From assembly GCF_000378465.1 (NCBI RefSeq), contig NZ_KB899915.1, positions 62,001 through 126,000 of the forward strand: DNA of 64,000 nt, given 5' to 3'. Source of the DNA: Elioraea tepidiphila DSM 17972. Lineage in GTDB: Bacteria > Pseudomonadota > Alphaproteobacteria > Acetobacterales > Acetobacteraceae. The position numbers and the translations under genes are program-made. Below the pieces are notes generated by a model that was not told the DNA's origin, ran no database searches, and saw nothing but the letters and a program-made list of their open reading frames with translations. Shown piece after piece: positions 1-9,392 of the stretch; position 1 is the first letter of the stretch; each line of letters starts with the position of its first letter.

Positions 1-109
1 CGGCGAGGCGCGACTCGATCTCGCCGCGGTCGCGGACGCGACTGCGCGGATCCTCGCCGAAGCCTTCGGCGCCCTGACCCCCACGTCCGCCGTGCAGGAG
101 AGCGCGTGA
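1..109 (+). CDS. C-terminal end of a protein upstream of fliN, possibly FliH
   Basis: Only the last 35 codons lie in the window, with stop TGA at 107-109. The visible residues form an alanine-rich, probably helical tail without a diagnostic motif. The stop overlaps the fliN start codon (TGATG), so the two genes are translationally coupled. In Caulobacter-type flagellar operons the gene just before fliN and flbD is fliH (flbE), which controls the FliI export ATPase, so FliH is the likeliest identity. This rests on position only. Confidence 0.45.
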   Translation, partial: GEARLDLAAVADATARILAEAFGALTPTSAVQESA

Positions 110-447
110 TGAGCAACGAACCGCCGATGGAGCTCAAGGATCTCGATCCGGCTCCGAGCCAGCCCGCGGAGGCCGATCCGCAGCCGATGCGCTCGGTGCG
201 CGACCTCGAAGCGGTCTACGACATCCCGGTGCAGGTCTCGGCCGTGCTCGGCAAGTCGGTGATGCAGGTGAGCCAGCTTCTGAAACTGGGTCGCGGCGCC
301 GTGGTCGAGCTCGACCGCAAGCTCGGCGAGGCGATCGACATCTACGTCAACAACCGCCTGGTCGCGCGCGGCGAGGTGGTGATGGTCGATGACGACCGGC
401 TCGGCGTGACCATGACCGAGATCGTGAAGGCCGATCGCAGCGCCTGA
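109..447 (+). CDS. fliN: Flagellar motor switch protein FliN
   Basis: FliN forms the lower C-ring of the flagellar motor with FliM and FliG and also docks the export apparatus through FliH. The 112-residue protein has a loosely conserved acidic, proline-rich N-terminus. A SpoA/FliN core follows: [13 protein letters not shown], then [14 protein letters not shown], then INVYV-like strands and [18 protein letters not shown] at the end. Length and motif order are typical. ATG 109 is preferred over the in-frame GTG at 106 because it overlaps the upstream stop. It is followed 34 bp later by flbD in the same direction, as in Caulobacter. Confidence 0.93.
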   Translation: MSNEPPMELKDLDPAPSQPAEADPQPMRSVRDLEAVYDIPVQVSAVLGKSVMQVSQLLKLGRGAVVELDRKLGEAIDIYVNNRLVARGEVVMVDDDRLGVTMTEIVKADRSA

Positions 448-481
448 CGCTGGCGGTGCGGAAACAGACGGGAGCGCTGCC

Positions 482-1855
482 ATGCGCGTGATGATCGTGG
501 GGTCGATGTCGGCGGAGCTGGGCGAGGCGGCGCGCATCGCCATCTCGCGCGGGGCGAAGATCACCCAGGCCGATGACGTCCAGCCGGCGCTGGCGCAGCT
601 GCGCGCCGGGCGTGGCTCGGACGTGGTGCTGTGCGACGTGCAGCTCGGCATCGAGGAGCTGATCGCGGCGATGGCGGCCGAGCGGATCGCCGCACCGGTG
701 ATCGCCTGCGGCACACGCGCCGATGCCGTGCGCGCGGCTGCCGCGATCCGGGCCGGCGCGCGCGAGTATCTGCCGCTGCCGCCCGATGCCGAGCTGATCG
801 CGACCATGCTGGAGACGATCGGCGGCGATGGCCGCGCCCCGGTCGCGGCCGATCCGGTGATGCTCGCCGCGTTGCGCCGCGCCGAGCAGGTCGCGGCCTC
901 GGAGGCCTCGGTGCTGATCCGCGGCGAGAGCGGCACCGGCAAGGAGGTGATGGCGCGCCACATCCACCGCCGCTCGCGCCGGGCGGCCGGGCCGTTCATC
1001 GCCGTCAACTGCGCCGCGATCCCCGAGAACCTCCTGGAGAGCGAGCTGTTCGGCCACGAGAAAGGCGCCTTCTCCGGCGCGATCGCGCGCCGGATCGGCC
1101 GGTTCGAGGCGGCCGATGGCGGCACGCTGCTGCTCGACGAGATCAGCGAGATGGATGTGCGGCTGCAGGCGAAGCTGTTGCGCGCGATCCAGGAGCGCGA
1201 GATCGACCGGCTCGGTGGATCGGAGCCGGTGAAGGTGAATGTGCGCATCCTCGCCACCACCAACCGTCCGCTGGAGGCGGAGGTGCGCAAGGGCACGTTC
1301 CGTGAGGACCTCTATTTCCGCCTCAACGTCGTCACGCTGACCGTGCCGCCCTTGCGCGAGCGGCCGCGCGACATCGCCCCGCTCGCCGAGATGTTCGCCC
1401 ACCGCTACGCCGAGGTGAACGGCCTGCCCTACCGCCCGATTGCCGCCGACGCGATGCGCCTGCTCGAGACGCAGCCCTGGCGCGGCAATGTGCGCGAACT
1501 GGAGAACACGATCCACCGCGCCGTGCTGCTGGCCGGCGGCGAGACGATCGGGCCCGAGGCGATCGAGCTGCCGCTGGATGACGGGGCCACGCCCGCTCCG
1601 GCAACGAACGGGGCGGTCGCGCGCGTGGTCGCCGCCGCGCCCGCCGGCACGCCGACCGGGCTCGTCGGCCGCACGGTCGCCGATGTCGAGCGCGATCTGA
1701 TCCTGGAGACGCTGACGCACTGCCTCGGCAACCGGACGCACGCCGCGGCGATCCTCGGCATCTCGATCCGCACGCTGCGCAACAAGCTGCGCGAATACAC
1801 CGCCGCCGGAGTGAAGGTGCCGGCCGCCGGCCTCGCGGACCGCGTGCCGGCCTGA
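482..1855 (+). CDS. flbD: Sigma-54-dependent flagellar transcription regulator FlbD
   Basis: FlbD is an enhancer-binding activator that turns on sigma-54 promoters of late flagellar genes and represses early ones. The 457-residue protein has a receiver-like domain (1-115), an AAA+ domain with Walker A GESGTGKE at 148-155, the sigma-54 contact loop as GAFSGA at 195-200 and LLLDEISEM as Walker B. The C-terminus carries a Fis-type helix-turn-helix ([20 protein letters not shown]). The receiver keeps an aspartate at 52, but the usual acidic pair after strand 1 is replaced by Gly-Ser at 7-8, so ordinary phosphorylation is doubtful. That is typical of FlbD, which is controlled by FliX in Caulobacter. 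No fliX is visible here. Confidence 0.92.
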   Translation: MRVMIVGSMSAELGEAARIAISRGAKITQADDVQPALAQLRAGRGSDVVLCDVQLGIEELIAAMAAERIAAPVIACGTRADAVRAAAAIRAGAREYLPLPPDAELIATMLETIGGDGRAPVAADPVMLAALRRAEQVAASEASVLIRGESGTGKEVMARHIHRRSRRAAGPFIAVNCAAIPENLLESELFGHEKGAFSGAIARRIGRFEAADGGTLLLDEISEMDVRLQAKLLRAIQEREIDRLGGSEPVKVNVRILATTNRPLEAEVRKGTFREDLYFRLNVVTLTVPPLRERPRDIAPLAEMFAHRYAEVNGLPYRPIAADAMRLLETQPWRGNVRELENTIHRAVLLAGGETIGPEAIELPLDDGATPAPATNGAVARVVAAAPAGTPTGLVGRTVADVERDLILETLTHCLGNRTHAAAILGISIRTLRNKLREYTAAGVKVPAAGLADRVPA

Positions 1856-1862
1856 GCTGAGC

Positions 1863-3968
1863 ATGGCGGCAGAGGCCAACACCGCGGCCGCGCCGGCCGC
1901 CGGGGCGGGACTGCTCGACCGCCTGCGCGACGCGCGTCCCGGCTCGGACGTGCTGATGGCGCTGGGTGTCGGCCTGCTGGTCGTCATCCTGGTCGTGCCC
2001 CTGCCCACACTGCTGCTCGATTTCGGTCTCGCCATCTCGATCACCTCCTCGATCCTGATCCTGATGACGTCGGTGCTGATGCACCGGCCGCTCGACTTCA
2101 CGTCCTTCCCCACGATCCTGCTGATCACGACGCTGATGCGGCTCGGGCTGAACATCGCCTCGACGCGGCTGATCCTGTCGGCCGGGCATGAAGGTCCGCA
2201 GGCGGCAGGCCAGGTGATCGCCGCGTTCGGCGGATTCCTGATGGCCGGAGACGTGGTGATCGGCCTGATCGTGTTCGCGATCCTTGTGCTGGTGAACTTC
2301 GTCGTCATCACCAAGGGCTCGGGCCGCATCGCCGAGGTCGCGGCGCGGTTCAGCCTCGATGCGATGCCGGGCAAGCAGATGGCGATCGACGCCGATCTCT
2401 CCGCCGGGCTGATCGACGAGGCGGGCGCGCGCGCACGGCGCAAGCAGCTCGAGGAGGAGAGCGCGTTCTTCGGCGCCATGGATGGCGCGGCGAAGTTCGT
2501 GCGGGGCGACGCGATCGCGGGTCTGATCATCACGCTGATCAACATCGTCGGCGGGCTCGCGCTCGGCGTCGGCCGGCAGGGCATGGCGCTCGGCGACGCG
2601 GCAACCACCTACACGCTGCTTACGATCGGCGACGGTCTGGTGAGCCAGATCCCCGCACTGCTCGTCTCCACCGCCGCCGGCATCGTCGTCACGAAGGCGG
2701 GTGTCGAGGGCAGCGCGGACAAGGCGCTGATGCGCGAACTCGCGGGCAGCCCGAAGCCGCTCGCGCTCGCTTCCGGTGCGGCGGCCGTGCTCGCGCTGAT
2801 GCCAGGCCTGCCGATGCTGCCCTTCCTGCTGCTCGCGGGTGCCGCCGGTGCCGGGGCCTGGGCGCGCCACAAGGCCGGGGCGGGGGCGGATGTCGCGGAT
2901 GCGGCGCTCACCGAAGCGCCGGCCACCGCCGTTGAGGAGGATCCCGCTCAGGCGCTTCGCATCGATGCGATCCGGCTGGAACTCGGCTACGGCCTGCTGC
3001 GGCTCGCCACCGGCGAATCCGGCCAGCGGCTCACCGAACAGATCCGCGGCCTCCGCCGCAGCCTCGCGGTCGAGCTCGGCTATCTGCTGCCGCCCGTGCG
3101 CATCCAGGACAACGTCCAGCTCCCGCCCAATACCTATGTCGTGCGGCTCAAGGAGATCGAGGCCGGGCGCGCCGAGCTTCGCCCCACCATGATGATGGCG
3201 ATGGACCCGCGCGGTGGGCCGATCGGGCTGCCGGGCGAGCGCACCACCGAGCCGGCCTTCGGCCTGCCCGCCGCCTGGATCGAGGAGACGTTGCGCGACG
3301 AGGCGGCGGCGCGCGGCTACACGGTGGTCGATCCGGCTTCGGTGCTGGTGACACACCTGACCGAGCTCGTGCGCGACCATCTGGCCGAGCTGCTCTCCTT
3401 CGCCGAGACGCAGAAGCTGATCGATGATCTGCCGCGCGAGCATCAGCGCCTGGTCGCCGATCTCACCGCCGCGCAGGTCGGCACCGGCACGATCCAGCGC
3501 GTGCTCCAGGCGCTGTTGGCCGAGCGCGTCTCGATCCGCGACCTGCCGACGATCCTGGAAGGCATCCAGGATGCCGCCGGCGGTGCGCGCGGCTTCAACG
3601 CCCTGCTGGCCTCGGTGCGCAACCGGCTCGCGCGCCAGATCACCGACAGCCTGATGGGTCCGAACGGCTATGTGCCGCTGGTGACGCTCTCGGCGGAGTG
3701 GGAGCGCGTCTTCGCCGAGTCGATGGTCGGCCCGCCCGAGGATCGCCAACTCGCGATCCAGCCGACCAAGCTGCAGGAGTTCATGGCCAAGGTGCGCGAC
3801 GTGTTCGACCGCGCCGCCGCCATGGGCGAGCAGCCTGCGCTGCTGGTCAGTCCGCATCTGCGTCCGCATATCCGCGCGATCGTCGAGCGGTTCCGGCCCT
3901 CGACCCCGGTGTTGAGCCAGACGGAGGTGCACGCGCGCGCGCGCATCCGCACGGTGGGGACGATCTGA
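1863..3968 (+). CDS. flhA: Flagellar export gate protein FlhA
   Basis: FlhA is the large inner-membrane subunit of the flagellar type III export gate; its cytoplasmic ring docks chaperone-substrate complexes. The 701-residue protein has about eight hydrophobic segments in the first 330 residues. It also has the family signatures TTLMRLGLNIASTRLIL and FSLDAMPGKQMAIDADL in the cytoplasmic loop. A long soluble C-terminal domain ends in RPHIRAIVERF, characteristic of the FHIPEP family. Length is normal. The start lies 7 bp after the flbD stop and flhF follows 3 bp after the end, which indicates one transcript. Confidence 0.97.
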   Translation: MAAEANTAAAPAAGAGLLDRLRDARPGSDVLMALGVGLLVVILVVPLPTLLLDFGLAISITSSILILMTSVLMHRPLDFTSFPTILLITTLMRLGLNIASTRLILSAGHEGPQAAGQVIAAFGGFLMAGDVVIGLIVFAILVLVNFVVITKGSGRIAEVAARFSLDAMPGKQMAIDADLSAGLIDEAGARARRKQLEEESAFFGAMDGAAKFVRGDAIAGLIITLINIVGGLALGVGRQGMALGDAATTYTLLTIGDGLVSQIPALLVSTAAGIVVTKAGVEGSADKALMRELAGSPKPLALASGAAAVLALMPGLPMLPFLLLAGAAGAGAWARHKAGAGADVADAALTEAPATAVEEDPAQALRIDAIRLELGYGLLRLATGESGQRLTEQIRGLRRSLAVELGYLLPPVRIQDNVQLPPNTYVVRLKEIEAGRAELRPTMMMAMDPRGGPIGLPGERTTEPAFGLPAAWIEETLRDEAAARGYTVVDPASVLVTHLTELVRDHLAELLSFAETQKLIDDLPREHQRLVADLTAAQVGTGTIQRVLQALLAERVSIRDLPTILEGIQDAAGGARGFNALLASVRNRLARQITDSLMGPNGYVPLVTLSAEWERVFAESMVGPPEDRQLAIQPTKLQEFMAKVRDVFDRAAAMGEQPALLVSPHLRPHIRAIVERFRPSTPVLSQTEVHARARIRTVGTI

Positions 3969-3971
3969 CCC

Positions 3972-4910
3972 ATGCGGCTTCGTGTCTTCCATGCTCGCAC
4001 CACCGCGCAGGCACTCGCGCAGGCACGCGCCGCGCTCGGCGAGGACGCGCTGATCCTGACGACGCGCCGAGCGCAGGGCGGCGTCGAAGTGACCGCGGCC
4101 GTACCGGTGGAGGATGAGCCGCTCGAGCGGGTGGTGCCCCTTGGGCCGCGCCGTGCGGCGCCGGACCGGACGATCGTTGCCGCGCTGCGCGCGCATGGCG
4201 TGCCGGAGTCACGGATCGAGGCGCTGGCCGCCAATTCCTCGCTCGCCGCCGGCATGGCCGAGACGCTCGGCTTCGCGAAGCTGCCGCTCAGTCCGGGCAC
4301 GGTCCTCCTGCTCTGCGGCCCTCCCGGCGCCGGCAAGACGCTGACGGTGGCGAAGCTCGCGACCCGGCTGCGCATCGAGGGCACCGCACCCGCCGTGATC
4401 GCGGCCGATGGCAGGCGCGCCGGCGCGGTCGATCAGCTCGCGGCCTACACGCGCCTGCTCGGCCTCAACCTCGTGGTCGCGCCCGACATCCCCCGGCTCG
4501 CCAAGGCGATCGCGCGCCGCCCGATGGAGGCGCCGACGCTGGTGGACATGGCCGGGATCGATCCGTTCTGCGACCAGGACGGCACCGAGCTCGCCGCGCT
4601 GATCGAAGCGGTCGGCGCGGCGGCAGCGCTGGTGCTGCCGGCCGGCACGGATGCGATCGAGGCCGAGGACATCGCCGCCGCGATGGCCGCGCGCGGCGTG
4701 CGCCACCTGTTGCCCACCCGGCTCGATGTCGCGCGGCGCATCGGCGCTGTCGTCGCGGCGGCCGCTGCCGGCGATCTGGCGCTCGCCGAGGCCGGCACGG
4801 GACCCGGCGCGACCGACGGGCTGACGACGCTCGACCCGGCCACCCTCGAAGCCTGGCTGCTCGCCCCGCCCGCGGCGCGGCGCAGCCTTCGCAAGGACGT
4901 CATGGCATGA
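3972..4910 (+). CDS. flhF: SRP-type GTPase FlhF, flagellar placement
   Basis: FlhF is an SRP-family GTPase that sets the position and number of flagella, usually with FlhG. The 312-residue protein opens with the typical FlhF N-terminus (RVFHARTTAQALAQARAALG and an ILTTRR strand). It continues with an N-type helical region and a G domain: P-loop GPPGAGKT at 116-123, DGRRAGAVDQL and DMAG in place of the usual DTAG. The TKxD specificity motif is represented by TRLD. These substitutions and the short linker make it a divergent member, so GTP turnover may be altered. Its last four bases overlap the start of flhG (ATGA). Confidence 0.85.
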   Translation: MRLRVFHARTTAQALAQARAALGEDALILTTRRAQGGVEVTAAVPVEDEPLERVVPLGPRRAAPDRTIVAALRAHGVPESRIEALAANSSLAAGMAETLGFAKLPLSPGTVLLLCGPPGAGKTLTVAKLATRLRIEGTAPAVIAADGRRAGAVDQLAAYTRLLGLNLVVAPDIPRLAKAIARRPMEAPTLVDMAGIDPFCDQDGTELAALIEAVGAAAALVLPAGTDAIEAEDIAAAMAARGVRHLLPTRLDVARRIGAVVAAAAAGDLALAEAGTGPGATDGLTTLDPATLEAWLLAPPAARRSLRKDVMA

Positions 4911-5668
4911 CGGCACCGCCCCGACCGCGCGCGCCGCGGCTGATCGCCATCGCCTCCGGCAAGGGCGGTGTCGGCAAGACCTGGTTCGCGATCACCCTGG
5001 CCCAGGCGCTCGCCGCGCAACGCCACCGCGTGCTGCTGGTGGATTGCGATGTCGGGCTCGCGAATGTCGATGTGCAGCTCGGCCTCGATCCCGATCGCGA
5101 CATCGCCGCGCTGCTGAAGGGCGGGTCGCTGGACGCCTGTGCCATGCACGTGGCCGCCGGCTTCGATGTGGTCGCGGGCCGTTCCGGCTCCGGCGCGCTT
5201 TCGGGCGCGGATCAGGTCGCGGCCGAGCGCATCCTCGACGCGCTGGCCGCGCCGTCGCGCTGGGAGGTCGCGATTCTCGATCTCGGCGCCGGCATCGAGA
5301 AGCTGCAACGGCGCCTCGCCAGCGCGGCCGACACGCTGATGGTGCTGACCACCGAGGAGCCGACCGCGCTGACGGACGCCTATGCCTGCCTGAAGCTCGC
5401 CGAGACCGATGCGCCGGGTGGGGATCGGCGCATCGTCGTCAACATGGCGTCCTCGCGCGCGAACGGCGAGCGCACGGCGGCGGTGTTGCAGAAATCCTGC
5501 GCGCGTTTCCTTGGCGTCACGCCGCCGCTTGCGGGGGTGGTGCGCCGTGATGCGCGGGTGGCGGACGCGATCCGCCGCCAGACGCCGCTCCTGACGCGTC
5601 ACCCGACAGCGGAGGCCGCGCGCGATGTCGAGGCGATCGCGGGGTCGCTGCTCGCCGCGGTCGCCTGA
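4907..5668 (+). CDS. flhG: MinD/ParA-type ATPase FlhG (FleN)
   Basis: FlhG is a MinD-like ATPase that limits flagellar number by acting on FlhF and the C-ring. The 253-residue protein carries the deviant Walker A GKGGVGKT at 18-25, the VLLVDCDVGLANVDVQLGL motif usual for FlhG and an ILDLGAG switch region. A MinD-type C-terminal membrane-targeting helix is not obvious; the end is ARDVEAIAGSLLAAVA. The ATGA overlap with flhF supports a functional pair, and this is the last gene of the flagellar operon. ParA family membership is certain; FlhG is inferred from the flhF context. Confidence 0.87.
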   Translation: MTAPPRPRAPRLIAIASGKGGVGKTWFAITLAQALAAQRHRVLLVDCDVGLANVDVQLGLDPDRDIAALLKGGSLDACAMHVAAGFDVVAGRSGSGALSGADQVAAERILDALAAPSRWEVAILDLGAGIEKLQRRLASAADTLMVLTTEEPTALTDAYACLKLAETDAPGGDRRIVVNMASSRANGERTAAVLQKSCARFLGVTPPLAGVVRRDARVADAIRRQTPLLTRHPTAEAARDVEAIAGSLLAAVA

Positions 5669-5671
5669 TCC

Positions 5672-6319
5672 TCAGGGCAGGACGCGATAGACCGTCGTCT
5701 CGCGCACGAGACGGTCCTCCAGCTCGCGCGTCACCGCGACCTCGTAGCGTGCCAATGCCTCAAGACCCTCGCGCGGCAGGTAGGCGCGGCCGGGATCGGC
5801 CAGCAGCACGGTGATGCCGCGGCCGGCCGCCTCGCGCAGCCACGGCACCACGCGCGCGGTCATGCGCGCCTCGTAGCAGACATCGCCGGCGAGGATCACC
5901 TCGGCCCCGGCCGGGTGCAGCAGCGGATCGCCAAGAGCGACGGTCACCGTGACGCCGTTCAGCGCGGCGTTGGCGCGGATTGCCGCCGCGGCCAGCGGGT
6001 CGATCTCGGCCGCCGTCACCGAGGCACCGGCACGCGCGGCCGCGATCGCGGCGATCCCGCCGCCGGCCGCGAGATCGAGCACGTGCCTGCCGGCGACCTG
6101 CGTGGGATCGTCGAGCACGAAGCGCGCGAGCGCCTGCCCGCCCGGCCAGGCGAAGGCCCAGTACGGCGGCTCGACACCCTGGCGTGCGAGACTGGTCTCC
6201 GTCGCCTGCCAGATCGGCGTGATCTCGGAGGCGAGGTGCAACGCGAGCTCCGGCACCAGCGGGGCGCGACCGATCGCGGTCTGGCCAACCACGAAGGCGG
6301 CGGCCGCCTCGGGCGTCAT
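5672..6319 (-). CDS. Class I SAM-dependent methyltransferase, METTL20/Nnt1-like
   Basis: This is a 215-residue Rossmann methyltransferase. Motif I reads VLDLAAGGGIAAIAAA, followed by VTAAEIDPLA for motif II and an EVILAGDVCYE segment typical of the group annotated as nicotinamide N-methyltransferase-like or ETF-beta lysine methyltransferase. The N-terminal PPYWAFAWPGGQALARF is also characteristic of that group. ATG 6319 is chosen because it overlaps the ubiA stop by four bases; a start 25 codons upstream would lie inside ubiA. It is co-transcribed with ubiA and converges on flhG with a 3-bp gap. The substrate cannot be told from sequence. Confidence 0.82.
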   Translation of the reverse strand: MTPEAAAAFVVGQTAIGRAPLVPELALHLASEITPIWQATETSLARQGVEPPYWAFAWPGGQALARFVLDDPTQVAGRHVLDLAAGGGIAAIAAARAGASVTAAEIDPLAAAAIRANAALNGVTVTVALGDPLLHPAGAEVILAGDVCYEARMTARVVPWLREAAGRGITVLLADPGRAYLPREGLEALARYEVAVTRELEDRLVRETTVYRVLP

Positions 6320-7227
6320 GCGACGCGGCCCAGCACGATCGCCGCCGCGATCGCGAGCCCGACCTCGCGATTGGCGCGGAACAGCCGCCCGCACAGCGCG
6401 GCATCATGGATGTCGAGGGTCATCACCTGCCGCGCGAGCAACAGCGCCGGCAGCACAAGCCCGGCCAGGAACACGAGCGAGAGCCCCGCCAGCAGACCCG
6501 ACACCGCGACCAGCGCCAGCGTCGCGGCGTAGCACGCGGCCAGGAACGGCCGCGTGCGCTCGCCGAACAGGCGCGCGGTCGAGTGCACGCCGATCAGCGC
6601 ATCATCCTCGCGGTCCTGATGCGCATAGATCGTGTCGTAGCCGAGCGTCCAGAAGAACGCCGCCGCGTAGAGCACGAGGGCCGCCGCGTCGAGCGTGCCG
6701 GCGGCGGCGGCGTAGCCCATCGGCACGCCCCAGTTGAAGGTGACGCCGAGAAAGGCTTGCGGCCACCACGTGACGCGCTTCATCAGCGGATAGACCGCGA
6801 TCGGCAGCAGCGAGACGACGCCGAGCGCGATCGCCAGCGGATGAAGCTGGAGCAGGATCAGCAGCCCGACCGCCAGCAGTGCGGCGAGGAACACCAGCGC
6901 CCGGAGCGGCGTGACCGCGCCGGAGGCGAGCGGGCGGGCGGCAGTGCGGGCGACGCGGCGGTCGATGTCGCGGTCCCAGAGGTCGTTGATGACACAGCCC
7001 GCCCCGCGCATCACCACCGCGCCCACCGCGAACAGCACGACCAGCCACGGGTCCGGCCAGGGCGCGCCGGCGAGCGCGATCCCCCAGAGCCCCGGCAGGA
7101 ACAGCAGCCACGTGCCGATCGGCCGGTCGAGGCGGATCAGCACGGCATAGGGGCGGGCGGCCTCGGGCAGGGCCGCGATCAGCCCGCCCGGCCGGATGTC
7201 GCTCGCCTGCGCGCCTGCCTGGTCCAT
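6316..7227 (-). CDS. ubiA: 4-hydroxybenzoate polyprenyltransferase UbiA
   Basis: UbiA attaches the polyprenyl chain to 4-hydroxybenzoate in ubiquinone synthesis, in the inner membrane. The 303-residue protein has eight to nine hydrophobic segments and both aspartate-rich signatures: INDLWDRDIDRRVART for the first diphosphate/Mg site and YDTIYAHQDREDD for the second. The N-terminal LIRLDRPIGTWLLFLPGLWG is a UbiA hallmark. Length is normal. It is divergent from rsmE with 38 bp between starts. A ubiquinone-type hydroxylase lies 11 kb away, so the quinone pathway is not clustered. Confidence 0.96.
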   Translation of the reverse strand: MDQAGAQASDIRPGGLIAALPEAARPYAVLIRLDRPIGTWLLFLPGLWGIALAGAPWPDPWLVVLFAVGAVVMRGAGCVINDLWDRDIDRRVARTAARPLASGAVTPLRALVFLAALLAVGLLILLQLHPLAIALGVVSLLPIAVYPLMKRVTWWPQAFLGVTFNWGVPMGYAAAAGTLDAAALVLYAAAFFWTLGYDTIYAHQDREDDALIGVHSTARLFGERTRPFLAACYAATLALVAVSGLLAGLSLVFLAGLVLPALLLARQVMTLDIHDAALCGRLFRANREVGLAIAAAIVLGRVA

Positions 7228-7265
7228 CGCCCCTATAGTCGATGCGACGGAGCGAACGGCAAGCG

Positions 7266-7997
7266 ATGACGGAAATCCGACTGCATGTGCCCGGGCCGCT
7301 GACCGCGGGGGCGGCGATCACCGCCACGCCGGCGCAGGCGCACTACCTCGCCGCGGTCATGCGCCGCACCGTCGGCGACCCGATCCTGCTGTTCGACGGT
7401 CGCAGCGGCGAATGGCGCGCGCGCATCGCCGCGCTCTCGCGCAAGGCTGCCATGCTCACGGTGGAGGAGCAGACCCGGCCCCAGCGCGCCGAGCCAGATC
7501 TCTGGCTGCTTGCGCCGGTCCTGAAGCGCGAGACCACCGAGTGGACGGTCGAGAAGGCGACCGAGCTCGGCGCCTCACGCATCCTGCTGACCACCAGCGC
7601 GCGCAGCGCCGTGACGCGCACCAACCCCGACCGGCTCGCGGCGATCGCCACCGAGGCGGCCGAGCAGTGCGAGCGGCTGAGCGTGCCCGAGCTGGTCCCG
7701 CCGGCGCCGGTCGGGCAGGTGCTGGCGTCATGGCCCGCCGGTCGGCACCTGCTGGTGGGCGACGAGTCGCGCACCGCCCCGCCGGCCGCCGCTGTCATCG
7801 GCGGCGCCGCGCCCGGCCCCTGGGGATTGCTGGTCGGGCCGGAGGGCGGGTTCACGGGGGCCGAGCTTGACGGGTTCCGGAAACTCCCCTTCTGTCACCC
7901 GGCCTCCTTCGGCCCCCGCATCCTGCGGGCCGAAACGGCAGCCGTTGCCGGCCTCAGCCTGATCCAGGCGCTGGCCGGCGACTGGTGCGATCCATGA
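7266..7997 (+). CDS. rsmE: 16S rRNA m3U1498 methyltransferase RsmE
   Basis: RsmE methylates N3 of uridine 1498 in 16S rRNA. The 243-residue protein has an N-terminal PUA-like part (ending near LTVEEQTRPQ) and a C-terminal SPOUT knot. Diagnostic stretches are KRETTEWTVEKATELG, ERLSVPEL, LLVGPEGGFTGAEL and FGPRILRAETAAVAGLSL. ATG 7266 gives the family N-terminus; an in-frame start at 7242 would add eight unconserved residues. A gshA gene follows 45 bp downstream. Confidence 0.94.
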   Translation: MTEIRLHVPGPLTAGAAITATPAQAHYLAAVMRRTVGDPILLFDGRSGEWRARIAALSRKAAMLTVEEQTRPQRAEPDLWLLAPVLKRETTEWTVEKATELGASRILLTTSARSAVTRTNPDRLAAIATEAAEQCERLSVPELVPPAPVGQVLASWPAGRHLLVGDESRTAPPAAAVIGGAAPGPWGLLVGPEGGFTGAELDGFRKLPFCHPASFGPRILRAETAAVAGLSLIQALAGDWCDP

Positions 7998-8042
7998 GGG
8001 CGATCGCCCGCCCAACCGCCACATGCAAGGGGAACAGCGAGG

Positions 8043-9392
8043 ATGTCCGGTCCGTCGGAGGGTGACGCGACCCCGATCACGTCGGTGCGCCAGCTCGCGG
8101 AGTACATCGCGGGCGGGGCGAAGCCGCGCGAGGCCTGGCGCATCGGCACCGAGCACGAGAAGTTCGCCTTCCGCCGCTCCGACCTCACGCCGCCCCCCTA
8201 TGACGCGCCGGACGGGATCCGCGCGCTGCTGGAGGGCCACGTCGCGCGGGGCTGGCAGCCGACGCTCGACAACGGCAAGGTCATCGGCCTGAAGCGTGGG
8301 AGCGCGAATATCAGCCTGGAGCCGGGCGGGCAGTTCGAACTCTCCGGCGCACCGCTCGCCACGCTGCACGAGACCAAGGCCGAGCTCGACGCGCATCTCG
8401 CTGAAGCCAAGGCGGTGGGCGACGCGCTCGGCCTCGGCTTCCTGCCGCACGGCTTCCACCCGCTCGCCCGACGCGAGGACATGCCGTGGATGCCCAAGAG
8501 CCGCTACGCGATCATGCGGCGCTACATGCCGACCAAGGGCAAACTCGGCCTCGACATGATGCTGCGCACCTGCACGGTGCAGGTGAATCTCGACGTGCTC
8601 GACGAGGCCGACATGATCGAGAAGTTCCGCGTCAGCCTGGCGTTGCAGCCGATCGCGGTCGCGCTGTTCGCCAACTCCCCCTTCACCGAGGGCAAGCCGA
8701 ACGGCTTCAAGAGCTTCCGCGCCAACACCTGGACCGACACCGATCCCGACCGCTGCGGTATCCCATCGGTGGTGTTCGAGCCGGGCTTCGGCTTCGAGCG
8801 CTATGTCGAGTGGGTGCTCGATGTGCCGATGTATTTCGTCTATCGCCAGGGCCGCTACATCGACGTCGCCGGACGGAGCTTCCGCGACTTCATGGCGGGC
8901 AGGCTGCGCGACGAGACCGAGGGCGCGGTCGCGACCATGGGCGATTTCGCCGACCACCTGACCACCGTGTTCACCGAGGTGCGCATGAAGCGCTACCTCG
9001 AGATGCGCGGCGCCGATTCCGGTCCGCCCGAGATGCTGATGGCGCTGCCCGCGCTCTGGGTGGGGCTGCTCTACGATTCTGGCGCGCAGAGCGAGGCCGC
9101 CGCGCTGATCCGCGACCATGCCTGCCAGGAGTGGCAGACGCTGCATCGCGATGTGCCGCGGCTCGGGCTCGCGACCCCGTTCTGCGACGGCACCGCACTC
9201 GCGCTCGCCCGCGAGATGGTGGCGATCGCCAGGCGCGGCCTCGTGGCGCGCGGGCTCGGCGAGGAGGCCTATCTCGCGCCGCTGGAGGAGATCGCGGCGA
9301 CGGGGCGCAGTCTCGCCGATCACTGGCTCGACCGCGCGTCCACCGCGTGGGGTGGTGACGTCTCGCGGATTTTCACCGAGGGCGCGCTGTAG
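8043..9392 (+). CDS. gshA: Glutamate-cysteine ligase, plant/alphaproteobacterial type
   Basis: This enzyme makes gamma-glutamylcysteine, the first step of glutathione synthesis. The 449-residue protein belongs to the plant-type GCL family common in alphaproteobacteria and not to the E. coli GshA family. Conserved segments include WRIGTEHEKFAF near the start, ISLEPGGQFELSG for the glutamate/Mg site, MMLRTCTVQVNLD and FANSPFTEGKPNGFKSFR. The two cysteines that form the redox switch in plants cannot be confirmed here. It follows rsmE on the same strand, and a 478-bp gene-free stretch comes after it. Confidence 0.94.
   Translation: MSGPSEGDATPITSVRQLAEYIAGGAKPREAWRIGTEHEKFAFRRSDLTPPPYDAPDGIRALLEGHVARGWQPTLDNGKVIGLKRGSANISLEPGGQFELSGAPLATLHETKAELDAHLAEAKAVGDALGLGFLPHGFHPLARREDMPWMPKSRYAIMRRYMPTKGKLGLDMMLRTCTVQVNLDVLDEADMIEKFRVSLALQPIAVALFANSPFTEGKPNGFKSFRANTWTDTDPDRCGIPSVVFEPGFGFERYVEWVLDVPMYFVYRQGRYIDVAGRSFRDFMAGRLRDETEGAVATMGDFADHLTTVFTEVRMKRYLEMRGADSGPPEMLMALPALWVGLLYDSGAQSEAAALIRDHACQEWQTLHRDVPRLGLATPFCDGTALALAREMVAIARRGLVARGLGEEAYLAPLEEIAATGRSLADHWLDRASTAWGGDVSRIFTEGAL

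Noticed and set aside
347..4916. Very long open frames on the minus strand opposite flbD, flhA and flhF (up to 954 codons)
   Set aside because: They mirror high-GC codon bias of the plus-strand genes, are rich in Arg/Ala/Gly/His low-complexity sequence and match no family.
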